DNA of 64,000 nucleotides from positions 1 to 64,000 of the forward strand of contig NZ_BSTL01000015.1 in the NCBI RefSeq assembly GCF_030269485.1, written 5' to 3'. Numbering within the stretch: the stretch's first letter is position 1; each line of letters starts with the position of its first letter. Origin of the DNA: Actinoplanes sp. NBRC 103695. Lineage in GTDB: Bacteria > Actinomycetota > Actinomycetes > Mycobacteriales > Micromonosporaceae. The notes under the pieces were generated by a model. It was not told where the DNA came from and searched no databases. It worked only from the letters and a program-made list of their open reading frames with translations. This document shows positions 32,468-41,223 of the stretch, in pieces. The translations under genes and the position numbers were made by a program.

Positions 32468-34750
32468 ATGTGCGTTCGGGCACGGGTGATCAACGGCGAA
32501 ACGCTCAGGTCCGGGAGCGATCCGCCGACCGTCAGAACCGTGGCGCTAGCAACCCAGCAACTCACGGACTTCCTCTCCGTCGTGGCCGACCGGCCCCCCG
32601 GACCGGCCGCACAGCACGCCGCCGTCGAGTGCGCCGCACGTGCGCTCGATGCGGACGTCGCGGTGCTTGTCATCGACGACGTGGTGGTGGCGGCCATCGG
32701 CGTGAGCGCCGACCAGGTCTCCGCGTACGAGCTGACCGAAGCGGCCGCCGGCCGGCGCGGTGAGCTCGGCCTGCCCGGCGGCCCGTACGCGATCACCCAC
32801 GCCGACATCGACGGCCTCGCGCCCGGCGTGCTGGTCCTGGCCCGCCGCGGCGAGCCGTTCAGCGCCGAGGAGGTCTGTCTGCTCCGCGGCATGGCCCGCG
32901 TGCTGGAACTCAGCCTGCACGCGCTCCATGTGATCGAGACCGGCCGGTCCGACGCCCTCCAGGAACGCGAGCGCCTGTTCGAGCAGCTGTCCGCGATCCA
33001 GCGCGCGATCGCCCGGCGGGCGCCGCTCCAGCAGATCCTGGACACCGTGACCCGCGCCGCGGGCGAGCTCATCGGCATCGAGGTGGCGACGCTCAACCTG
33101 CTCGAACCGGACGACCCCACGGTCGGCAGCATGGTGTCCTGCCACGGTCTGGCGCCCGACGTCATCGCCAAGATGCAACGCGTGCCGCTGCCGTACGCCG
33201 GCGCCGCAGGCCTGTCGATCATGGGCGACGAACTGGTCGCCGTGGAGAACTACGAGAACTCGCCGATCGCCATCCCGTCGATCGTGCGGCACGGACTGAC
33301 CGCCGTGATGGCGGTGCCGGTCCACGAGAACAACCGCGTCGTCGGCTGCCTGTCGGTCGGCACCCGCCGGCCCGGCCACTCCTGGGACAAGGCGGCGCAG
33401 GACATCCTCAAGGCCTTCGCCGAGCACGTCAGCCTGGCGATCACCGACGCGCGGACGCTCGAGGCGATGAACCAGGCATTCCACGACTCGCTCACCGGGC
33501 TGGCCAGCCGCGCACTGTTCATGACCCGGATGGAGACCGCCTTCGAGGGCGCCCCGCACGGCGTCGCCGCGCTCTTCGTCGACCTGGACCGCTTCAAGGT
33601 GGTCAACGACTCGCTCGGGCACGCCGCCGGCGACCAACTGCTCCAAGGCGTTGCCGCGCGGATCGAGCACTGCCTGCGCAAGGACGACACCGCGGCCCGG
33701 CTGGGTGGCGACGAGTTCGCCGTCCTGCTGCCCACGGTCGGCACGCTCGAGGAGGTGATGCCGGTCGCCCGGCGCATCCTCGAGGCGATCCGGGAACCGT
33801 TCGTGCTGGGCGGCCGGGAGACGTTCGTCAGCTGCAGCATCGGCATCGCGTTCAGCGATACCGGCGGGCACGAACCGCAGGAGCTGATGGTCCGCGCCGA
33901 CCTGGCCATGTACCAGGCCAAGAAGCAGGGCAAGGACCGGTACGAGATCTTCCAGCCGGCCATGCAGGCGGAGTTCCAGGCCGCGCTGCAGATGGAGGCT
34001 GACCTGCGCCGGGCCATCGTCCGGCACGAGTTCCAGCTGCGCTACCAGCCGATCGTGCACCTGCGCACGAAACAGATCACCGGTCTCGAGGCCCTGATCC
34101 GCTGGGAACACCCGGATCGCGGGACCATCCCGCCGCTGGACTTCATCCCGATGGCCGAGGAGACCGGCCTGATCGTGCCGATCGGCGAATGGGTGCTGCG
34201 CGAGGCATGCCGGCAGGTGGCCGCCTGGAACGCGCGGCGCGACGTCCCGCTGACCGTCAGCGTGAACCTCTCCGCGGTGCAGCTCGACCAGAACGTGCTT
34301 CCCGGGCTGGTGTCGTCGGTGCTCGCCGAGACCGGGCTGCCGGCCGCCTGCCTGGTCATCGAGCTCACCGAGAGCCTGCTGGTGGACCACCGGCCGAACA
34401 CGCTGAAGCAGCTCGAAGAGGTCAAGGCCATGGGCGTACGCCTGGCGATCGACGACTTCGGCACCGGGTACTCGTCGCTGGCGTACCTGCGCCGCTTCCC
34501 GGTCGACATCATCAAGATCGACAAGTCGTTCGTCGACGACGTGGGCGACGAGCCGGCCGCCGCCGCGCTCACGCTGGGCATCATCCAGCTCGGCCAGGCG
34601 CTGCGGCTCTCCACGATCGCGGAGGGCATCGAGGACGCCGGGCAGCTGTCCGAGCTGACCGACGGCAACTGCGAGCTGGGCCAGGGCTACTACTTCGCGG
34701 AGCCGCTGACCGAGGTGGCGATGGACGCGCTGCTCTTCGATCAAACGTGA
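32468..34750 (+). CDS. GAF-GGDEF-EAL cyclic-di-GMP protein
   Basis: 760 residues from ATG 32468; GTG 32540 is an alternative and may be the true start. An N-terminal degenerate GAF-like part (to about 150), a GAF domain (about 165-325, VATLNLLEPDDPTVGSMVSC, ENNRVVGCLSVGTR), a GGDEF domain with intact LGGDEFAVLL and no obvious RxxD inhibitory site close before it, and an EAL domain with intact GLEALIRW, DDFGTGYSSLAYLRRFP, IIKIDKSFV and AEGIEDAGQL. Both synthesis and breakdown of c-di-GMP are thus possible, gated by a small molecule bound to GAF. No membrane segments. Confidence 0.93.
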   Translation: MCVRARVINGETLRSGSDPPTVRTVALATQQLTDFLSVVADRPPGPAAQHAAVECAARALDADVAVLVIDDVVVAAIGVSADQVSAYELTEAAAGRRGELGLPGGPYAITHADIDGLAPGVLVLARRGEPFSAEEVCLLRGMARVLELSLHALHVIETGRSDALQERERLFEQLSAIQRAIARRAPLQQILDTVTRAAGELIGIEVATLNLLEPDDPTVGSMVSCHGLAPDVIAKMQRVPLPYAGAAGLSIMGDELVAVENYENSPIAIPSIVRHGLTAVMAVPVHENNRVVGCLSVGTRRPGHSWDKAAQDILKAFAEHVSLAITDARTLEAMNQAFHDSLTGLASRALFMTRMETAFEGAPHGVAALFVDLDRFKVVNDSLGHAAGDQLLQGVAARIEHCLRKDDTAARLGGDEFAVLLPTVGTLEEVMPVARRILEAIREPFVLGGRETFVSCSIGIAFSDTGGHEPQELMVRADLAMYQAKKQGKDRYEIFQPAMQAEFQAALQMEADLRRAIVRHEFQLRYQPIVHLRTKQITGLEALIRWEHPDRGTIPPLDFIPMAEETGLIVPIGEWVLREACRQVAAWNARRDVPLTVSVNLSAVQLDQNVLPGLVSSVLAETGLPAACLVIELTESLLVDHRPNTLKQLEEVKAMGVRLAIDDFGTGYSSLAYLRRFPVDIIKIDKSFVDDVGDEPAAAALTLGIIQLGQALRLSTIAEGIEDAGQLSELTDGNCELGQGYYFAEPLTEVAMDALLFDQT

Positions 34751-34919
34751 GAGACGTACACATCGCGAAGGCGCCGCTACGCAGACAGGCTGCTGCGTAA
34801 CGATTCACTCTCGTGCATCATCCTGGATGATCAACAAGCAAGATCATCATCTACTGTGGTCCACTACCGGAGTTTGCCACCACGGCCTCCGGGCAAAGAC
34901 CACACACCAACACCGGACA

Positions 34920-34953
34920 GGCCGGGGTGGACGCCGCCACGTCCGCCCCGGCC
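34920..34953 (+). terminator. Strong GC hairpin after the GGDEF-EAL gene
   Basis: A 14-bp stem with one T-G pair (34920-34933 with 34940-34953) and a 6-nt loop. No U-tract follows, as is usual for actinobacterial terminators. It ends the GGDEF-EAL transcript or lies in the leader of crcB. The whole 301-bp gap 34751-35051 has no gene; besides this hairpin it holds the repeat at 34968-35010. Confidence 0.6.
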
Positions 34954-34967
34954 CCCATAGTTTCCGG

Positions 34968-35010
34968 CCGGTGCTTCTGCTTTCCGTGCGTGACCGGTGC
35001 TTCTGCTTCC
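34968..35010. repeat. Direct repeat upstream of the crcB pair
   Basis: CCGGTGCTTCTGCTTTCC (34968-34985) recurs as CCGGTGCTTCTGCTTCC (34994-35010), 26 bp apart, about 40-80 bp before the first crcB start. Could be a regulator-binding site. I could not fit the fluoride-riboswitch consensus to this leader. Confidence 0.6.
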
Positions 35011-35051
35011 TATGGGTAAGCAGAGCAAAGTGGCGGGGCTAGCGTGGTCAC

Positions 35052-35432
35052 GTGCAGCTTGATCTCCGGGTCCTCGCGGCCGTCTCCGCGGGCGGCGTCC
35101 TCGGTGCGCTGGCGCGCTTCGCTCTTTCCACGGCGTGGCCGCACGAGGCGGGCGACTTCCCCTGGGTCACGTGGGTGATCAACGTGACCGGGTGCTTCCT
35201 GCTCGGGATGCTGATGGCGCTGATCGCACGGCGGTGGCCGGCGCAGCGGTACGTCCGGCCGTTCCTCGGGACCGGGGTGCTCGGCGGCTACACGACCTTC
35301 TCGGCCTGGGCGGTGGAGACCCTGCAGTCCCGGCCGTGGGTGGCACTCGCCTACGGCGGCGCCACGGTGGCCGGCGCCTTGCTAGCGGCCTGGGCGGGCG
35401 GAGCGGTTGGAGCGGTCGTGCGTACCCGATGA
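35052..35432 (+). CDS. crcB: Fluoride ion channel CrcB/Fluc, first subunit
   Basis: 126 residues, four helices. GGVLGALARFALS, INVTGCFLLGMLMAL and GTGVLGGYTTFSAWAVETL are the family signatures: the Asn of INVTG, the Thr-Thr-Phe-Ser track and the conserved Gly/Arg. It lets F- leave the cell. GTG start. Its stop overlaps the ATG of the second crcB by 4 nt; in such pairs the two proteins form an antiparallel heterodimer. Confidence 0.92.
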   Translation: MQLDLRVLAAVSAGGVLGALARFALSTAWPHEAGDFPWVTWVINVTGCFLLGMLMALIARRWPAQRYVRPFLGTGVLGGYTTFSAWAVETLQSRPWVALAYGGATVAGALLAAWAGGAVGAVVRTR

Positions 35433-35794
35433 CGGTCTTGCTCGTCGCTCTCGGCGCCGCCGTCGGGGCGCCGCTGCGCTATCTGACCGACCGGCTGATC
35501 CAGGCGCGGATCGGGTCGAGGTTCCCGTGGGGGACGCTCGCCGTCAACGTCGCCGGGTCGCTGCTGCTCGGCTTCCTGGTGGGGCTGCCGGTCGGACCGC
35601 GGGTGGCGGCGCTGCTCGGGACCGGGTTCTGCGGGGCGCTGACGACGTATTCGACGTTCGGCTGGGAGACGGTCACGCTCGCCGGTGAGGGCGCCCGCCG
35701 CCACGCCGTGCTCAACGTGGTCGTGAGCGTCCTCGCCGGCCTCGCGGCGGCCGGCCTCGGCCTGCTGCTCGCCCAGGCCGTGGACGGCCGCTGA
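35429..35794 (+). CDS. crcB: Fluoride ion channel CrcB/Fluc, second subunit
   Basis: 121 residues, four helices, with GAAVGAPLRYLTDR, VNVAGSLLLGFLVGLP and GTGFCGALTTYSTFGWETV. Coupled by an ATGA overlap to the first subunit. Both copies keep the pore residues (Asn in VNVAG, TTYSTFGWE), as expected for a heterodimer with inverted topology partners. Confidence 0.92.
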   Translation: MTVLLVALGAAVGAPLRYLTDRLIQARIGSRFPWGTLAVNVAGSLLLGFLVGLPVGPRVAALLGTGFCGALTTYSTFGWETVTLAGEGARRHAVLNVVVSVLAGLAAAGLGLLLAQAVDGR

Positions 35795-35876
35795 AAACTG
35801 TCACACCCACCGCCTAACGTCCGGCCCACCCAGTGCAAGGGGCGGGGGAGGTGGCGGCCTGCGCGTCACATGATTT

Positions 35877-37961
35877 TCAAGCTGGTTCCAATGCTTTTTC
35901 CGGGGGCTTCGCGGGCTCGTCGGGCGCCACCTCGTGGCTGGTCTCGGGGAGCCAGCGCAACCAGCGGGGCAGCCACCAGTTGGCCCGGCCGAGCAGCACC
36001 ATCACCGCGGGCAGCAGGACCGCCCGGACGATCGTCGCGTCCAGCAGCACGGCCGCCGCCAGGCCGATGCCGACCTGCTTCATCGAGATGATCGGCAGCG
36101 TCGCGAACAGCGCGAAGATGACCACCATGACCGCGGCCGCGCTGGTGATCACCCCGGCGGTGCCGGTGATGCCCTCGGCGACCGCGCGCCGGGTGGGCAG
36201 GCCCCGGTCGTGGCCCTCGCGGATCCGGCTCAGCACGAACACGTGGTAGTCCATGGACAGGCCGAACAGCGTGATGAACAGGAACAACGGCAGCCAGTTG
36301 GTGATGCCGCCGGCCGGCGCGAAGTCCAGCAGGCCCGCGAAATGGCCGTACTGGAAGACGAAGACCAGCATTCCGTACGCGGCCGCGACGGACAGCACGT
36401 TGAGCACCAGGCCGGTCACGGCGATCGCCACCGAGCGGAACGACACGAGCAGCAGCAGGAACGCCAGGCCGAGCACGAAGCCGAAGACCCACGGGACGCT
36501 CGCCTCGAGCTGGTGGTTGAAGTCGCCGTCCTGCGCCGCCTCGCCAGTGACCAGGACCGTCGCGCCGGGGAAGAGAGCGGCGAGCCGGCCGTCGCGAAGG
36601 TCAGTCAAGCGAAGGCCGGACGGGATGATCGCGACCGTCCCGGCCGGGTTCACCTCGATGTCGCCCGCGACAGCCAGTTGCGTGGCCGCGGCGTCGAGGG
36701 CGGGTCCGCGTACCCCTGAATCGTCCTTGACCACCACCTCGGCCGGAGCGACCCGGGCCGGGAAGGCGTCGCGGACCGCGACGCCGGCCGCCACGACCGG
36801 AAGTTCTGGCGACAGGTCCTCGATCCCCTCGGCCTTGGTGCGCAGGTCGAAGACCGGCAGCGCGATCACGACCAGGGCGGCCGTGGCGAGTGCGGCGGAG
36901 ATCAGCGGCCGGGCCAGCGCCACGCGCACGACGGCGCTCCAGACCCGGCCCTTCGAGTCGTGCCGGTACAGGCCGGGGATCTTGATCGCGTCGACCCGGT
37001 CACCGAGCGCCGACAGCAGCGCGGGCAGGACGGTCAGCGAGCCGAGCACAGCCGTCGCGACGACCAGGATGGTGCCGGTCGCGAAGCTGTTGAACGTCGC
37101 GTCGCGGGTGAGGAACATGCCGGCCATCGCCATGATCACGGTCAGACCGGAGATCCACACCGAGCGGCCGGAGGTCTGTGCGGCGATCACCAGCGCGCGG
37201 TGCGGATCGGCGCCGGCCCGGCGTTCGTCGCGCTCCCGGCGGATGTAGAAGAGGCAGTAGTCGACGCCGACCGCCAGCCCCAGCAGCAGCATCACGTGCA
37301 GGGTGGCGTCCACGGTCGGCACCGCCCGGCTGGCCACCGCGAGCAGCCCGGCCGCCGCGACGATCGCGGTCACCGCCAGCGCCACCGGCAGCAGCGCCGC
37401 CACCACCGCACCGAACGCGACCAGCAGGATGCCGAGCGCCAGCGGGATGCTGAGCATGCCCAGCGTGGTGAGTCCGTCGACCAGCTTCTCGTTGATCAAC
37501 AGGTCGGCGCTGGCCGGGCCGGACTCGGCGATGTAGAGGTCCGGATGCCGTTGCTGCACGGCGGCCGTCGCGGCGAGGGCGGCCTTCGGGTCGTCGCCCG
37601 GCAAGGTGAACGTCACCAGCGTGGACTGCCGGTCGGGCGAGACGATCGGCGGCGCCGGGGTGCCGATCCCGGTCAGCGACCGGGCCACGTCCTCCGCGGC
37701 CGTGGCCCGGTCGGCGGGCGTGCCCTTCTGGATGAGCACCATCTCGGTGGCCGGGTCGACCGGGAAACCGGCCTCGGCCACGATGCGGTCGGCGCGGCCG
37801 GAGTCGCCGTGGCCGCGGTCCGTGTCGGTGGTCTTCAGGGTGCCGATCTGTCCGCTGACGACGGTGATCGCGATGACGAAGGCGAGCCACCCGAGGATGG
37901 CGGCGGCCCGATGGCGCGCGCTCCACACGGCCGCGCGTGCGGCTAGCCCCTTGATTTCCAT
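35877..37961 (-). CDS. MMPL/RND-family exporter
   Basis: 694 residues with two homologous halves, each with an N-terminal helix, an extracellular domain and a bundle of five helices. Typical MMPL signatures are LAVGVDYCLFYIRRERDERR in the first half (GVDY with the proton-relay Asp) and GLSMDYHVFVLSRIREGHDR in the second. Such proteins export lipids, siderophores or drugs in actinobacteria. It is directly downstream of a histidine kinase-response regulator pair on the same strand, with a 16-bp palindrome between, so control by that system is very likely. Confidence 0.9.
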   Translation of the reverse strand: MEIKGLAARAAVWSARHRAAAILGWLAFVIAITVVSGQIGTLKTTDTDRGHGDSGRADRIVAEAGFPVDPATEMVLIQKGTPADRATAAEDVARSLTGIGTPAPPIVSPDRQSTLVTFTLPGDDPKAALAATAAVQQRHPDLYIAESGPASADLLINEKLVDGLTTLGMLSIPLALGILLVAFGAVVAALLPVALAVTAIVAAAGLLAVASRAVPTVDATLHVMLLLGLAVGVDYCLFYIRRERDERRAGADPHRALVIAAQTSGRSVWISGLTVIMAMAGMFLTRDATFNSFATGTILVVATAVLGSLTVLPALLSALGDRVDAIKIPGLYRHDSKGRVWSAVVRVALARPLISAALATAALVVIALPVFDLRTKAEGIEDLSPELPVVAAGVAVRDAFPARVAPAEVVVKDDSGVRGPALDAAATQLAVAGDIEVNPAGTVAIIPSGLRLTDLRDGRLAALFPGATVLVTGEAAQDGDFNHQLEASVPWVFGFVLGLAFLLLLVSFRSVAIAVTGLVLNVLSVAAAYGMLVFVFQYGHFAGLLDFAPAGGITNWLPLFLFITLFGLSMDYHVFVLSRIREGHDRGLPTRRAVAEGITGTAGVITSAAAVMVVIFALFATLPIISMKQVGIGLAAAVLLDATIVRAVLLPAVMVLLGRANWWLPRWLRWLPETSHEVAPDEPAKPPEKALEPA

Positions 37962-38019
37962 GGGTTCACGCTAGGAACGACGGAGATCAGCTTCGATCCG
38001 GTGAACCGGCCGATCGATG

Positions 38020-38035
38020 GTAGGGCTAGCCCTAC
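38020..38035. promoter_or_regulatory. Palindromic operator candidate before the MMPL gene
   Basis: Perfect 16-bp palindrome GTAGGGCTAGCCCTAC, 59-74 bp upstream of the MMPL start; its last base is the first base of the response-regulator stop. A related site (13 of 16 matches) lies before the histidine kinase at 40027-40042. Most likely bound by the LuxR-type regulator encoded at 38035-38679. Confidence 0.65.
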
Positions 38036-38679
38036 TATCCCTGCAGGTAGGCCAGGACGGCCCGGACCCGGCGGTGCTGTTCGTCGTCCTGGTGCAGGTC
38101 CAGTTTGGTGAAGATGTTGCGGACGTGCTTCTCGACGGCGCCGTCGGTGACCACCATGCGGCGGGCGATCGCGTTGTTGGACCGGCCCTCCGCCATCAGC
38201 GACAGCACCTCGCGCTCGCGCGGCGTCAGGTTGCGCAGCGGGTCGTCGCGGCGCCGGCGGACCAGCAGCTGGGACACCACCTCGGGGTCGAGCACCGTGG
38301 CGCCGCCGGCCACCCGGTCCAGCGCGTCCAGGAACTCGGCGATCTCGGAGACCCGGTCCTTCAGCAGGTAGCCGACCGCGCCCGCCCGGTCGGCGAGCAG
38401 ATCGTCCGCGTACGACACCTCGACGTACTGCGACAGCACCAGGATCGGCGAGCCGGGGACCAGGAAGCGGGCCTCGACCGCGGCGCGCAGGCCCTCGTCG
38501 GTGTGCGAGGGCGGCATCCGGACGTCCACGATGGACACATCCGGCTTGTGCTCGACGATGGCGGACACCAGCGCGGGGCCGTCACCGACCGCGGCGAGAA
38601 CGGTGTGCCCGTTCTCCTCCACCAGCCGGACCAGGCCCTCGCGCAGCAGCACCGCGTCGTCGGCGATCACCACACGCAT
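38035..38679 (-). CDS. LuxR/NarL-family response regulator
   Basis: 214 residues. Receiver domain with acidic pocket RVVIADDAVLLREG, phospho-Asp in VSIVDVRMPPSH, and Lys in GYLLKDRVS; C-terminal LuxR HTH with LTPREREVLSLMAEGRSNNA followed by IARRMVVTDGAVEKHVRNIF. An extended linker in the last helix (LDLHQDDEQHRRVRAVLAYL) is typical of the subgroup paired with 'sensor domain' kinases. Follows the kinase gene by 19 nt. Confidence 0.92.
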   Translation of the reverse strand: MRVVIADDAVLLREGLVRLVEENGHTVLAAVGDGPALVSAIVEHKPDVSIVDVRMPPSHTDEGLRAAVEARFLVPGSPILVLSQYVEVSYADDLLADRAGAVGYLLKDRVSEIAEFLDALDRVAGGATVLDPEVVSQLLVRRRRDDPLRNLTPREREVLSLMAEGRSNNAIARRMVVTDGAVEKHVRNIFTKLDLHQDDEQHRRVRAVLAYLQG

Positions 38680-38698
38680 GCCGCCATACTGTCAGGGT

Positions 38699-39967
38699 CT
38701 ACACCGGCAGAGCGACCCGGATCGCCGTACCCTCGCCGTCCGCGCTGTCCACCCGCAGCTCGCCGCCGGCCGCGTGGACCCGCTCCTCGAGCCCGGCCAG
38801 GCCGTGACCCTTGGCGACCGCGGCGCCGCCGACGCCGTTGTCGACCACGTCCACCAGCACCCGGCCGCCGAACTGCCGCACACTCACGCTGGCCTCGGTG
38901 GCCTGGCTGTGCTTGGCGACGTTGGTCAGTGACTCGGCCACCACGAAGTACGCGGCCGTCTCCACCGCCGGGTCGAGCCGCTCGACGCCGGGCGCGATCA
39001 GCTCCACCGGCACCGTGCACCGCCCGGCCACCGCGGTCAGTGCCGCGACGAGCCCACGGTCGACCAGGATCGGTGGTGCGATGCCCCGGGACAGCGCACG
39101 CAGCTCGTCCAGCGTCTCCCGGGTCTGGCTGAGCGCCTCGGTGACCGTGGCGCGGGCCGCGTCCGGGTCGTTGCCGAACTGCTGCTCGGCCCGGCCCAGG
39201 TCCATCGCCAGCCGGATCAGCCGCTGCTGCGGGCCGTCGTGGATGTCGCGTTCCAGGCGGCGCAGGGCGATCGCCTCGGCGGAGGCCAGGGCTTCCTTCT
39301 GCGCCTGCACGGTGTCCCGGGCCAGCTCGGCCTGCGCGACCTGTTCCCGCAGCTCACCGACCGCGCTGAGCAGCAGCCGGGCGAAGCCGGCCTCCATCAG
39401 CGCCATGCCCCGCACGACCGGGTACAGGGTGAGCGTGAAGAACAGGCCGACGCCGACGTAGAACGCGTACCGCACGGCGTTGCCGTCGCCGAGGCCGATC
39501 AGCTCGGGCAGGTCGGTGTTGTCCGTCCCGCGCTGGATCGACCAGTCCCACAGCGGGAAGGTGATCCCGCCGAGCGCCCCGATCCACCAGGTCAGCACGA
39601 AACTGAAGGCGATCGTGGCGGGGATGAAGCGGAACATGGCGTGCAGCAGGTCGAGCCAGTTCTGGCCGTCGCCGAGCGGGGTGAAGACGCGGCGCCAGAA
39701 GCTCGGGCCGACGGCCTTCTTGTAGGCGGGATGTGGCAGCCGGCGGCCGAGCACCGCGCCGACCCGGGCCCGCTCGACCACCGCCAGGCCGCGGACCATC
39801 AGGAAAGTCCCCATCAGCACGGGCAGGCCGATCCAGATGATGCTCAGGCCGACGCCGACCCAGAACAGGGTCATGCTCAGCACGACCGCGATGAGGCCGA
39901 GAGGGAAACCGACAAGGGCGTACTGGGTGTCCTTGCCGAGCTGACGAAGGATGCGGGACGCGTTCAT
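38699..39967 (-). CDS. NarL-type sensor histidine kinase
   Basis: 422 residues from ATG 39967 (ATG 39985 is in frame). The N-terminal 220 residues form the membrane 'putative sensor' domain with about four helices (ALVGFPLGLIAVVLSMTLFW, GLSIIWIGLPVLMGTFLMV, FIPATIAFSFVLTWWIGALG, GLFFTLTLYPVVRGMAL). HisKA_3 dimerisation/phosphoacceptor box RDIHDGPQQRLIRLAMDLG follows, then the ATPase domain with VAESLTNVAKHSQA (N box), DNGVGG (G1) and GHGLAGLEERV (G2). It phosphorylates the LuxR regulator encoded next. Signal unknown; envelope stress is plausible given the MMPL target. Confidence 0.92.
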   Translation of the reverse strand: MNASRILRQLGKDTQYALVGFPLGLIAVVLSMTLFWVGVGLSIIWIGLPVLMGTFLMVRGLAVVERARVGAVLGRRLPHPAYKKAVGPSFWRRVFTPLGDGQNWLDLLHAMFRFIPATIAFSFVLTWWIGALGGITFPLWDWSIQRGTDNTDLPELIGLGDGNAVRYAFYVGVGLFFTLTLYPVVRGMALMEAGFARLLLSAVGELREQVAQAELARDTVQAQKEALASAEAIALRRLERDIHDGPQQRLIRLAMDLGRAEQQFGNDPDAARATVTEALSQTRETLDELRALSRGIAPPILVDRGLVAALTAVAGRCTVPVELIAPGVERLDPAVETAAYFVVAESLTNVAKHSQATEASVSVRQFGGRVLVDVVDNGVGGAAVAKGHGLAGLEERVHAAGGELRVDSADGEGTAIRVALPV

Positions 39968-39985
39968 ATGCCTGACGTTAGGCAT
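39968..39985. promoter_or_regulatory. 18-bp near-palindrome at the kinase start
   Basis: ATGCCTGACGTTAGGCAT is symmetrical except for one pair and sits directly before the ATG at 39967. Could form a hairpin hiding the start codon or be an operator. Function not shown. Confidence 0.45.
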
Positions 39986-40026
39986 CAGAGCCTCCCCGAC
40001 CGATCCCGCTGCCATCCGGATCGAGC

Positions 40027-40042
40027 GTAGGGATAACCCGAC
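40027..40042. promoter_or_regulatory. Second copy of the GTAGGG operator candidate
   Basis: GTAGGGATAACCCGAC matches the MMPL-upstream palindrome at 13 of 16 positions and lies 60-75 bp upstream of the kinase start, the same distance as the first copy has from the MMPL gene. It also lies 53 bp before the divergent serine hydrolase gene. Confidence 0.6.
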
Positions 40043-40094
40043 CATCGGCTCAACCCGGCGGTAATCTGAGGGGGGACGAATCTGGAGTAATCGG

Positions 40095-41216
40095 ATGGAA
40101 GACTGGACCTCCCTGCAGGCGCAGGTGCAGAAGTCGATCGACACCCTGGTCGGTTCCGGCCGCGAGGTGGGCCTGCAGATCGCGGCCTACCTGGACGGCC
40201 GGCTGATCGTGAACGCGGTGTCCGGCCTGACCGACGCCTCCACCGGCGACCGCGTCACGCCCGACACCCCGTTCTTCAGCTTCTCCACGGGGAAAGGGAT
40301 GGCCAGCACCGCCGTCCACGTGCTCGCCGAGCAGGGCAAGCTCGACTACGACCTGCTGATCGCGGACGTGTGGCCGGAGTACTCGCGGCACGGCAAGGGC
40401 GGCACGACGCTGCGGCATGTGCTGACCCAGTCGGCCGGGGTGCCGCAGCTGCCGTCGTACACGACGCCCGAGGACTTCCTGGACTGGGACCGGATGTGCC
40501 GGACCATCGCGATGTCCGCCCCGCTCTGGGAGCCGGGGACGCAGCAGGGCAACCACGCGTGGACCTACGGCTGGCTGATCGGCGAGACGGTGCGGCGGGC
40601 CACCGGCCGGCTGCTCTCCTGGGTGCTCGCCGAGGACATCGCCCGGCCGCTGAACGCCGACCGCGAGCTGTTCTTCGGCGTTCCGGAGAAGATGCCGCTC
40701 AGTAACCTCGCGCGGCTGACCGACCGCAACTGGTCGGAGTCGATGGAGACGCTGAGTGAGCACCTGCCGAACTTCGACAAGATCAACCCTCCTGGGGTAC
40801 GCCCGGAGGCGGCGCTGGGCAACCGCCGCGACATCCTGCACACCGACATCCCGGCGGTGGGCACGGTCAGCGCCAAGGGCATCGCCCGGATGTACGCCGC
40901 GCTGATGGGCGAGGTCGACGGCGTGCGCCTGATCTCGCCGGACCGGCTGCGGACGATCACCGGGGTGGCGACGCACGGACCGGACTGGTCGTTCGGCGGC
41001 GACAGCCCGAAATCGCTGGGGTACGCGCTGGCGGCGAACGGCGAGCGCTGCGGCTGGGGCGGCATGGGCGGCACCCTGGCCGGCATGTATCCCGAGCTGA
41101 ACCTGTCGGTCGCCTGCCTCAAGAACCACCTGGGCACCAACGACGGCGACCCGATGGAGGGCATCGCCGAGCTGATCCGCTCGACGGTGGCCAACGCGCC
41201 CGTGCCGACGTCCTGA
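40095..41216 (+). CDS. Serine hydrolase of the beta-lactamase/EstB family
   Basis: 373 residues, GGAG 8 nt before the ATG. Catalytic SxxK is in FFSFSTGKGMAST, the YxN-like Tyr is in AWTYGWLIGETVRRATG, and a late HGPDWSFGGD/GWGGMGG segment takes the place of the KTG box. No signal peptide, so cytoplasmic. This group includes esterases, D-aminopeptidases and LovD-like acyltransferases. Divergent from the kinase gene; the shared intergenic palindrome could affect both. Confidence 0.85.
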   Translation: MEDWTSLQAQVQKSIDTLVGSGREVGLQIAAYLDGRLIVNAVSGLTDASTGDRVTPDTPFFSFSTGKGMASTAVHVLAEQGKLDYDLLIADVWPEYSRHGKGGTTLRHVLTQSAGVPQLPSYTTPEDFLDWDRMCRTIAMSAPLWEPGTQQGNHAWTYGWLIGETVRRATGRLLSWVLAEDIARPLNADRELFFGVPEKMPLSNLARLTDRNWSESMETLSEHLPNFDKINPPGVRPEAALGNRRDILHTDIPAVGTVSAKGIARMYAALMGEVDGVRLISPDRLRTITGVATHGPDWSFGGDSPKSLGYALAANGERCGWGGMGGTLAGMYPELNLSVACLKNHLGTNDGDPMEGIAELIRSTVANAPVPTS

Positions 41217-41223
41217 CCCGGTA

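Noticed and set aside
34751..35051. Fluoride riboswitch before crcB.
   Set aside because: The conserved pseudoknot sequences of the crcB RNA motif could not be located by eye. Left open as a check with a covariance model.
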